A program made the translations under genes and the position numbers. From assembly GCA_022818135.1 (NCBI GenBank), contig JAFMSR010000003.1, positions 16,315,760 through 16,379,759 of the forward strand: 64,000 nt of DNA. The letters run 5' to 3'. Origin of the DNA: Saxidomus purpurata. Its lineage: Eukaryota > Mollusca > Bivalvia > Venerida > Veneridae. Below are positions 52,009 through 62,000 of this stretch, piece after piece (position 1 is the first letter of the stretch; every line of letters starts with the position of its first letter). The notes under the pieces were generated by a model, which worked only from the letters and a program-made list of their open reading frames with translations, ran no database searches and had not been told where the DNA came from.

Positions 52009-52214
52009 TTTGTAAATCTGGTAATTTTTGTGTGATGTAAATTTCGCAATATGTGAGCAAAAAGACTTATGCACAAATTTATATGAGTGAAAAGAGAATC
52101 TGTAATAGTAAATCTATGTGAAATTAATCTTGTGTGAGATTTTTAAATTAGGAAAGTGGGAGATTTGCAAAAATAGCGAAAATTAAACATCGTGACTATT
52201 ACCCAATTTACAGT
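52009..52214. mobile_element. Short TIR element, third copy
   Basis: The right end ACCCAATTTACAG (52201-52213) is preserved; the left end TGTAAATCTGGTAATTTTTG is diverged. The interior carries AAAAATAGCGAAAATTAA, matching the reverse complement of TTTTCGCTATTTT-type interior sequence in the family. Confidence 0.65.
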
Positions 52215-52335
52215 TGTTTAAAGGATTTTGACAAAACTTGTTCAGATTTAGTCGACTTTTCCTGAAGTCTGCTGTTGCTAGACAACATACCAGCTGAGGA
52301 GTTTTCCACTACAGATGGAATTGCTAAGAGTGCAG

Positions 52336-52430
52336 ATCCTGTTCAGGCTGCATAGATGTGCATTGTGATCATGATCTACAGTGGTTGCAAAGCCTGACTC
52401 ATCTTTTTGCTAGCTAGGTAAGAGTTAAAT
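52336..52430 (+). repeat. GATCATGATC-family repeat with both halves
   Basis: TGCAGATCCTGTTCAGGCTG, then CATAGATGTGCATTGTGATC, ATGATCTACAGTGGTTGCAA and a tail ending GTAAGAGTTAAA. It shows both inverted halves (GCAGATC..., ...GATCTACAGTGG) and so suggests the family is an imperfect foldback of about 50 bp plus a tail. Confidence 0.65.
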
Positions 52431-53815
52431 GCTGATTACATGAGTTATGGTCCTTGTTTAAATTTCTTGTAATAGAAATAATTAAGTAGTCTCCAGCAGT
52501 CATGCTTTTAGTTTCAAGGGCAAGCTCTGTAATGGTCCCACTTGCGTGTGAAACCAGGTATAAGCTGGAGTTGAAAAGAATAAAATTGAATCCTTAGCAG
52601 TGCTCAAGATAGTTAATTACTGTGCTACTTCGTTCTGTCGCAGAATCTTGTAGCAATCAAAAAAAAGAGATGATACGGAATGAGCTTTTGAGAACATTGT
52701 GACAAATTGTCAACACGCTGCACCGTTTTTAGCCAAGCCATTAAAGAAACAACATTTTCATTATGATAGCAATCAATTCCATACAAGATGGTGACAGGAT
52801 TTGGATAGCGTCGCAGAAATATTGGGAACAGCGTGGAACATCGATAAGGCATCAGTTTTCTTGGGCTTTCAGCATTTTAAAAGGCTAACAAAACAGTTAT
52901 AGATCTTTGGGGATTGAAATTTATTACTCCTGTACTGCCAATTGATTTCTACTGTAATTATAGCAAATTTCATGTTGACTTTTATGATTGGTTATCATGA
53001 AAAGTAATATCTCTATCAGTCTTGAATAAAATAAAAAACGTTCCTTTTATGGCAGAATTGAAGGGTGTGTTAATTAGAAGGCATTTCAGTAACAGAATTA
53101 AATGGCAATTAGAAACACGCCTTTCTTGCGTGCATTTGGTTGTTCTGTAAAAGATCTGGTACAACATACAACTTTTTTTTAGCTGGCATTTCCTTGTATA
53201 GTTCACTGCTACTTCAGTGGTTTAGAATTTTTAAAAACTTCATGTTTGATTTGTACATTTTCTTTACTTGCGGCTAAATACAAAATCATGTACATCATTC
53301 TATTTCCTCTTTCTGAGAGATTATAAATATTTTCAAACAAATCAGAGTAGATTAAAATCCAATTAAAAAGCAGAAATGTTGGAATCTTTCACAGACTTCA
53401 GTCTTTCCTGTATGGTTGCTGTGAGTTTCCCGTTTTAATACTTTCATTAAGCCATCCTGACAAGAAAATCTCCGCATTATCAAGATGTGTAAACAGTTAA
53501 TAGGAAGTTAAAAAAGATTTATCCAGCTTCTGTAACTAGAAATGTGTTTTTTTCATCTGCCTGTTCCTTCAACTTTATCACATATGTTCCTTTAAAATGT
53601 GCAATTTGCAAATATCTAAAGAGATATTAGTTAGCAATTTAGGGATATTTATCAGTGAAGCTAGAGAACCCTCCCTTGGGTCAGGAATTCATTAACTGTT
53701 TCAGTCTGTTTGAATTGGTATTCTAAGACCATCTTCAATAGCTGTCGATAAAAAACTTCTTATCAAAGAATGTAAATTTTTTTTTATCGTTATTTCTTAG
53801 GCATTAGAAACTGCC

Positions 53816-53875
53816 GCCAGCTTCTACAAGCAAGCGCCAGCTTCTACAAGCAAGCGCCAGCTTCTACAAGCAAGC
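53816..53875. repeat. Three perfect 20-bp tandem units
   Basis: GCCAGCTTCTACAAGCAAGC three times without change. A T-rich stretch and TTTCTTAG stand directly before, so it looks superficially like a spliced exon; see findings. Confidence 0.9.
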
Positions 53876-55240
53876 GCCTTTCTTGTTGATATTACCAATA
53901 TTAAGATTAGTTATATGTAAAAAGGCCAATTGAAGTTTTCTAAGCTTTATTAAGCTTTGATTATCTTTTGAAGATCTTGATTTTATCTCAGAGAAATGCA
54001 GTATTTAATCTGGAAGTCAAAGAAAGTGATTTGTTTGTCAGAATTTGGCAGTATGGGGTTATACAAGATCTTTAAATCGGAAATAATTTGGAAAGCACAG
54101 GCAGGACATTGTTCTTATTTTAAACATAATTATTGATACGCTTCTGGAAAAGACAATCGAAACTAGTTTGTGTAGTCTTAATTGAAGCTGCATGGTCTCT
54201 AAGAAAATCATATTAACTGGAATTAGAAAAAAAAAGATGGAATTCGTTTTCCATATCAGACACAAAGCAAGCGTAAATGGCAAAACCTAAGATGATGAAA
54301 CCAGATGCTTGTTTTGTGAAGCCAATATGAATACAGTGTATATTGATAACTGTCGCTGTCGACAGCATTGAAAAACGAGTCTACCGGATATCACTTTCTG
54401 TAGGTGATTTCTTAATGTAACCAAGCAGATGTAACTGACAGTATTTTGTGGAGAATAGTTACGTATTACTAAGCATGTAAGTCATGGTCTATATAATAGG
54501 TTGAAACAGATTCGACAAAGTATTTTCTACAACTTGTACGCCTATAAAAAGGATTGAAAAATGAGATTAAACTGTAAAAGAAACAACAAAAATGAAAACC
54601 AGCTCAAGAACTCATGGTGAAAACGCAATCTTGAAGTAGACTGTATGTTATGAAATATTCCTAAATGTTTTAACATTTAGCAAACATCTACTTTACTGTA
54701 CCAGGTCTATCAGAACATAAAACCAAATCAATCTCATTTTTTTATTGTGACAGTAGTAGTAGGGGTAGCTTAAATGTCTTTGCAATCATTAACAGTCATG
54801 ATCACTATCACAGATATAAAAATTTCTGAATGGTTAATCCAATTTAAATACAATAATTAGACACGTTTATCAAAAATATTTTAGTGTTCAGACTGTAGAT
54901 GCAATAAAAGACGCAATAATCAAGAGCAATAATAAAGACCGCAGCCAAACTGAATGATGTAACAGTTAGGGCAGATAGAAAAAGAAAAAAGCCTGAAAAG
55001 TTGTAGACGGGGATTGTTAGAAATGATAGGCTTGGAGATGATGTTTGTATTTGTTGCAGTTTGTATAACATTGTCTGTCAGTCTGTGCATGGTTGGGGGA
55101 AATTTTGACAGGCTGTTTATTGTTCTTCCAAAATATTTTATGCTTTTCTGTTAACAGTTTGTCAGAGATGTCTGTAAGGGGAAAGTGGTTGTTTCTCAGA
55201 ATGAGTTGAAATATGTGGGGGCAAGTAAAATATTGCTTTC

Positions 55241-55317
55241 AGGTCAATATTTTATGGCTAAGGTCAATATTTTACTCTTAAGGTCAATATTTCACTCTAA
55301 GGTTAATATTTCACAAT
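55241..55317. repeat. 20-bp tandem repeat AGGTCAATATTTTACTCTTA
   Basis: Four units starting at 55241, 55261, 55281 and 55300, with small substitutions. Confidence 0.85.
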
Positions 55318-55679
55318 TTTTAAAGGTGGCCTAGAAACTTTGAACGTAAAACGTGTGTAAATGTTTTGGTTACTGGCATTTTTACACAGTTTGCTAAATA
55401 ATCATAATCTTTGGACAAAACTGACTTGGTATTGCAGTTAGGTAAAACAAAACTCCCTAGATTGTCAAATTTTGTGAGGTTACCCAGTATGCATGGGGTC
55501 TTGGCGAGTTCCCAGTGGAGGAATCCCACTGTTGGTCGGGACCATAAACAATAATAAAAAAAGTAAAATATATTTGTTTTACTTTGATGCAAAGTTGCTA
55601 TGGAGTAGTTAACATCTTTGAAAGGTTCATTTCAGCAAACTGCACAGAATGTGCAATAGCTGCGTAACATCTTCGACTG

Positions 55680-55730
55680 GTGATCACTTGCATAAGTAAA
55701 ATACTGTTGAAAAGGGCATTCAACCAGACT
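55680..55730 (+). mobile_element. SINE tail fragment
   Basis: CATAAGTAAAATACTGTTGA, AAAGGGCATTCAACCAGAC matches the 3' tail of the SINE family (TAAATAAAATACTGTTGAAA, GGGCGTTAAAC). Confidence 0.55.
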
Positions 55731-57819
55731 AAAAATACACTGGAACATTTCCACTGAAAAAATATTTCCAGATACAAAACTTTCAAAAAAGTTCATTTCA
55801 GCATACAGCACAGAATGTGCCATAGCTGCGTAACATAGACTGTTTACATTCTTTCTAAGGTCCATAGGTATGCTCAATTAGTGTCAGGTACAAAATTTAA
55901 GCGACACAATTCATTCAATGCAGGGAATTTAAGTTGACTGTTTATTCAAGTTGACTGTTTATTTACGGATCATAAACTACAAGAAGCAATTCCATACCAT
56001 ACTAATTAGTCCACTTAACCATGTGGATTGTTTTCGTTTGAGTCACTGAGTACTGCTGCATCTTTCACCAGAGAGGTAAAAACGTACACCTTCGGATTCC
56101 AGACATTTCCGTGATGTTTGTTTTCTGCATAATTTGCAGGTAAATGTTGCTAATTCTGTTTAACCTATCCCTGTGATGTTATACATTAATTATATAATTA
56201 ATTCTTAATGCAGGATGAGATATTTTGGCTACCTTTCTGGAAGTTGCGCACTCGTGCCCAACTGTTTATGATACGACCTAAAGCAATTTTGGAAGCAGTT
56301 CCAAAATTTTGACTTGTTTGTAAATTCGCAAAGTAAACAAAGAATTATTGTGTTTATTTTGTTACCGGATTATGTTCCCAAAGTGATGCTAATTAAACTT
56401 TTCCATCAAAGACGTAATGGTATAATTGTTATGGAAGAAATCATTTTGGATGATCGAGCCATGAAGTTCATTGAAAGGCACGTCCTTTGTCTACCTTTTC
56501 CGTATGTGTCTGGAAATCTCATTTTAGAATGTCATTTAGTGGTAGCGTGTAGAATGAGTATCCATTAAAATTGAAAATTTACGAATGAAATATGTATGAG
56601 TGATGCCTAGCAATTCGGGCGTAACAAAATGTAACAAATAATTGACAAGATGTTTTATTCCTACCACTGAATGTTTTATGTCTATAGCCGTCCCAGGTTT
56701 GTTCCGAAGAGGTATGGTAATGTTACTGATGCTAATCTCTGGCTTTGTTATTAGGACTATGACAATTTCTGTATGCGTGCTAAAATGTCCATGTACAGTA
56801 GGTAGGCAAAAATATATATATGTTCATGGAAAACTTAAATTGTCTGATTTTAAAGTCATTTAATTTTTAGATTAAATTGGTCATGGACCTTAAAATGAAT
56901 GCTAGAAATTGAGACTATATTAGAGAAAACACTAGGAAAAGTGATATCGCAGAAGTCACACCAGCTACAGCTTTTTGTCACATCGCGAGGACATAAAGAG
57001 GCATTGTGTCAAACTTTCCCAGAGTTGTCTGGAACTGTGTCTCACAAACTAGAAAAATGCAGAACAAACATCTTACAACATTCTGGCTGACAAAATTTAT
57101 GCGACATTGTTTGATATATGGACATTCATCACACATATACTAGACATTTACTGTCAATTTACTGTCAGATGATATACCAGTCCCCCATAACCTTTATTAA
57201 CCTAATATCAGATTTCAATTTTGGCGGAATCTTCTCCCGTCACACAAAATTACAAAGTACTTCTTTACCACTTGGCTCCCTTAGATGTTACGTCGTAAGT
57301 TATATTGGCACATTAGACATTCAGCCACATCCCAGTCACATTACTAAGTAATTTCGGTCCAATTACGTTCCGGTAATGGAATACATGTATTTATAGCTGT
57401 TCCTACCCCAAAAGTTATTTTCCAGTAATATGTCCACATTACTGCAGTGCCTTAATGAACTAGAAATACCTACCGCTACTACTTGGTAATAATTATTATA
57501 GTCCATGAATGAGAAAAAGAATTATGGAAGGTCGTAGGTCACCAGGGATGAACAAAATTTGGTTTCTAAATACAAAACTTGTGGTTTAATTCAACAAATT
57601 GTAGCCAAATACACTTGTCAAAGTCCCCATTGTATATATTGTGCAGTAAATCAGCTGATTAGACAAATTTCAGAGCAGTGAGTTTCTATTATGAGATAAT
57701 TTGTGCAACATGTACTAAGTTGCAGTAGAAGTTTTGATTTGTGTATAACGGGTACAATTGCTCAAAATAGACAATATTTTGTGTTGCAGGAATTTCCATT
57801 TCAGATTTTGTAAATTGTC

Positions 57820-58330
57820 ATGTTTCTGTGGTGTTTACTCATGTTGCATATCTTGTGGCTAAATTTTTAGTGAGTTTGAGAGTTGTCACTTTTTCGTATT
57901 TTATGTTCTGTCTCCTGTCTTGGTATTTTCTGACATTCATCAGTCCTGTTTTATCAGTCCTGTTTATGACATTTATCTTGAGTTTCATGCAATTTCTTGT
58001 GACATTCATAGGAGTTTGACATTCATAGGAGTTTTCTCCTGTTTTATTGCAGTATATTGATTCGCAAAGTTTCTTGTGACATTTGTCATGTTTTGTTAAG
58101 TGTCATGTTTCCTGATTCTTCCAGGTGATATAAATGATAATATAGTTCACTAGTATGCATACATGCATTCACCCATTGTGACATCATACTGTTTTATCAG
58201 TCATGTTTTCACATTCATTCCAGGTATTCTGTAAGTTCTCAGGTGACATTTATCCAAATAACTTCTTGTGACTGTCACAGTTTTAATGAGCGTTTTCCTT
58301 TGTTACCATACTGTGTTATCAAGGATGTAA
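57820..58330 (+). repeat. UGU-rich degenerate repeat tract before CELF exon
   Basis: Loose repeats of TTTCTTGTGACATT, CAGTCCTGTTTTATCAGTCC and GACATTCATAGGAGTTT (the last twice at 58004-58040). The sense strand is pyrimidine- and TGT-rich and runs to about 40 bp before the 83-nt exon. CELF proteins bind UGU-rich RNA, so this could be a self-binding region; that is inference. Confidence 0.55.
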
Positions 58331-58337
58331 ACTGCAT

Positions 58338-58368
58338 ATTTTTCAGAGTTTTTCTTGTGTATTTTCAG
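58338..58368 (+). promoter_or_regulatory. Tandem splice acceptors of the 83-nt CELF exon
   Basis: Two pyrimidine-rich AGs occur in a row: ATTTTTCAG ending at 58346 and ATTTTCAG ending at 58368, 22 nt apart. Only the downstream one keeps the RRM1 frame, since use of the upstream AG would add 22 nt and shift the frame. The upstream site is probably a decoy or minor site. Confidence 0.5.
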
Positions 58369-58451
58369 GGTGCTGTTTTGTTACATTTTACACAAGAAAA
58401 TCTGCGTTAGACGCACAGAATGCCTTACACAATATTAAAACTATGCCTGGG
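58369..58451 (+). CDS. CELF: CELF/Bruno-like RNA-binding protein, second coding exon (RNP1 and end of RRM1)
   Basis: An 83-nt exon between acceptor ATTTTCAG (58361-58368) and donor GTAAGT (58452). The first two bases complete the Gly codon opened in the previous exon. It then reads [19 protein letters not shown] followed by HNIKTMPG, giving residues 62-89 of the joined protein. GCCFVTF is the RNP1 strand with the aromatic residues that stack on RNA, and AQNALHN is helix 2 of RRM1. From memory, an 83-nt exon in this phase also occurs at the equivalent place in vertebrate CELF1/2. The downstream exon that normally begins with MHHPIQMKPAD is not found before 64000, so RRM2, the linker and RRM3 lie outside the window. 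The exon is too short to stand out as an ORF. Confidence 0.95.
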
Positions 58452-59234
58452 GTAAGTACCATGTTGAACTAGCTATATAATTGTCAGTGACAGAAAGGTA
58501 GGTGCATTACTCTTCTTCTAACAATTGCTGCATTCTTTGACAAGAAAGCGACTGGTCATTGATGGAACAATACCACAAGAGCTGCATGTCAGGTAAACAT
58601 GTTAAGTACTGTTTCAATAGAATTAAAAGAGTAACATTTCAGAATTGGGGAAGCCTATTTTGAGTCTTCAAAGTGGAAATGATTCCTTATTTGAGGGAGC
58701 TACTAAGGGTCAAATTTCAGAAAAAAATGTCGGCAATAGATAATTGTAAACAATTTTCTATCTGTGTTGAGAATTATTATTATATTGGAGCAAACTCTAA
58801 CACATCTTGAAATGACAAAAAATAAGTGATTTACCTGAATGGGTGAAGCTAACCCAGATTTCCAGTTCCATATAAAAATATGAAGACTCTTGTTTAATTG
58901 GAAATTCTGGAGAGGGGGGTGTGGGGATGGGGTGATGGGGTGGGGAAGAAACCGTTATATGCTTGTACAAACTTCTCTCTGAAAATAAACAAAACACCAA
59001 TACAGATTTTAGACAATCGGCATGTAAGAAAAGTAATTTACAGTGATGTTGGCACCCTGCTCCAGGCCAGATTCTTTATGAGTGTAAGATTGACAGATTG
59101 GGCAGTTACTGTTGAAATACTGCCATGACCGACGAGGATTCTCTTGAGAAGCTTCATTACAGGGATAATGGAGACATATTGACCACTGTAGTGACCAACT
59201 TCATTAACAAGTCCTGGTGATGAGTGACAGTCTC

Positions 59235-59885
59235 ACAGTGACAGTTCAGATAATGATACAGTTCCGGTTCAATAAAGGATGTAGTTGCTGTTATTTTAAT
59301 TATACAGTTCCAGTTCAGTTAATGATAATATGCAGTTCAGTTAATGATACAGTTCCAGTTCATTTAATGATACAGTTCCAGTTCAGTTAATGTTCAGTTC
59401 CAGTTCAGTTAATGTTATAGTCCAAGTTCTGTTAATCATATAGTTCAATTTCAGTTACTGATACAGTTCTGGTTCAGTTACTTTTATAGTTTGAGTTCAC
59501 ATAATCTTCTAGTTCATGATACAGTAATGATCCTGTCAGTTCCAGTTCTGTTAATACTTCAGTGGAGTAAATGTTGCTGGTCCAGTTCTGTTAATAAGAC
59601 AGATTTACATTTCCAAGTCAATAAATAATACATTTCCAGTTGAGTTAATGTTACTGTTCCACTTCAGTAAAGAATCAGCAAAGTAGTGATACAGATGCAT
59701 TTCAGTTATTGTTCCACCCTAGTACAGTTAATGACCCACTTCTAGTTCAGTTATTGCACTTCCAGTTCAGTTAATGACAAATTGATTCCAGTTCAGTTAA
59801 TGTTGCCTTTTCCAATTCAGTTAATTACACAGTTCCAGTTCAGTTAATGTTGTATTACCAGTTCAGTTAATGAACCAAGATTCAG
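59235..59885. repeat. Degenerate GTTCCAGTTCAGTTAATGAT minisatellite
   Basis: More than 20 units of about 18-25 bp, sharing GTTCCAGTTCAGTTAATG. Units are diverged and unevenly spaced, so this is an old array. Confidence 0.85.
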
Positions 59886-61679
59886 TTGAGAAAGATTAGT
59901 AATGAATTCTTGGTTATTTTCACTGGTATAGTTGGATTGATTCTAAAATGGTTTATAAGTAACTCTTGAAGAATGTCTGAAAAGGAAACCATAATATAAC
60001 AGCTCTGTCACAGATCTTAATGAAAACTTCATTAGTAGTTTATCTGTAAGAAGTCTGAACTTTATATTTCATTTTAGGATTCTGGTAAATATTGAACAAA
60101 ATATACTTACATGCGAAAATGAGTTTGAAATTATGCCATTATTTTCAAAATTTTATCTGCCTTGTGCTATCAAAATGATTCCTATGTATTAAATTTTGTG
60201 GAATTGCAAGAAAAATGTATCTTTAAAGAATTGTTGTAACTAGGCAAACATTTCTGTAGTTGGAGATACTGTTGTATGATAGCATTAGGCTTGTCATCAA
60301 AACTTGTTGCATTTTAACTGCATGTTCTGGAATTTCATTAACAGGTTTGTTATGATGCTTAAACAAGTATCTGTTTAAAGCTTTATGTTAGATAAATACT
60401 CTAGAGACGATTGTGTGTACTTAGATTTCGTATTAAGCATCTAGTTGCAGTTACATCACTGGTGTCATTATTACGTGTATTTGGGAAATGTGATTGACAG
60501 AAATACAACTTAAAGCTATATACCGAATGGTCAGCCATTGGCTGCAAAATACAAGGTTGTTCCAGACAGCTAAATTTATTGTTAAGCAAAACGCAAAAAT
60601 GGGGTTTTCCGAAAAATATGTAGTCATAATAGATTGCACTGAGTTCTTGATTCAGTTTCAGCAGCCAAGTTTACTTGCAAATTGGCAGTTTATATATGCA
60701 TGAAAAAGATACATATTTTCGTGCAAGATGCTCAAGGTTTCGAAAAATTCTTAGTCATCCTGTGCATGATTGTTACCCATTTGAGAAGATTCACGGAGCT
60801 GGCAGTCAAGTAAATTACAGTCTGGAAGAGGGAGCTGTAAAGGAGAAAGTTCGCATTCTTTGTGGTAATTTTACTGGAAACGCCAGACCTGTATGACACA
60901 TTTAGATACGATAACAGAGGTTTGTAGTAAGCATGCCAATTTCCAACTTTTTTCAAATTTATGAATTGGAAGACAGCGATTCTTGTTCTAATTACTGTTA
61001 CATTTCGCTGCTTTTGTTACTTGGCAAGAAAATTTAAATTTTGGCCATGTGCGTGCATTCCTTTAATTAAGTGAATCAGCTGAATATTTACGTGTTTGTT
61101 AAGAAGCCGAGCGGACGTAATCTACTCTTCTGGTCGTCAAAAGTGTTTTACACTCGGGGAAATCTGGGAGGTCTGCGTTCGTTGTCAGAACAAAACCGCA
61201 TCAAAATTTACCGTATAAAACGGAAGTTTAGGAAAGAAGTAACAAAAAAAACCCCCTAGATTTGTGGTTGATGAGAAATTGCATCATTTTGCAAAACCAT
61301 GCTATAGTATGCTTACGAAAAGACAATAGCTACGTCAGACTGACAGGCCTCAAGATAGGAAGTACATTTTGATACTCAAATGCAGTAAACAGTTTTATCA
61401 GATTATTTTTTTTATGTGATGGAGATTTTATAGTCTAGCAACCACCATACTTATATTCTTAAATTTCTACTCGCATTATGTTTTATTAGTTTTGGACATT
61501 CTATGCTTATCAGTAAAAGCACCAGTTTCTGTATTCCGAAAGAATATCTTAAATCTTAGTTGTGGTAACTCCTCGCTGTTTTTGGGCCGTTGTGGTTGAA
61601 AGGTTTAAAACTGCTATGGATGTCTCCTGAATAACAAAATGCAGTATACTTACTCGTGCATCTTATTGTGCTGAAACTT

Positions 61680-62000
61680 CATAGATTGTTAATGGTCTGA
61701 GGTCTGTATTTAGCCACTTCAGGTTGAAAGGTTAAGGTCACAGTGACAGCGACCTTCAAATTGCAATTTACTTATCACAGAGATATTTAGGAGATCTTCA
61801 GGTTCTGTCATTTTCTTGAACCAAGTCAGGCTGGTGAAAAGTCACGGTAACAGCGAGATCTATGTATATAGGAAATATTGTAATCGGTTAAATATATTGA
61901 CTGATTGTCTTAAGGGTTCCATTAATGGTTTCTTAGGAAATAATAGATCAAACCGAGAGATGCAGATACTGTGCAAACTCAACAGTTTGTTCAGGTGAGC
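61680..62000 (+). repeat. Probable interspersed repeat fragment
   Basis: GGTTGAAAGGTTAAGGTCAC, AGTGACAGCGACC and a second AAGTCACGGTAACAGCGAGA suggest about two units of a diverged tandem-core repeat, ending GTTTGTTCAGGTGAGCCATG. The phrasing resembles core units known to me from bivalve repeats, but ends are not defined. Confidence 0.4.

Larger units (their letters stand above)
40919..58368 (+). other. CELF intron between the two RRM1 exons (17.45 kb)
   Basis: GT-AG intron of phase 1, from GTAAGA at 40919 to TTTTCAG at 58368. If it were retained, translation would end at a TGA (40945-40947) nine codons into the intron, truncating RRM1. It contains the two tandem-core elements, SINE fragments, a TIR element, several small tandem duplications and a UGU-rich repeat tract just before the downstream exon. 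I see no other convincing exon, but a short non-conserved cassette exon could be missed. Confidence 0.9.
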
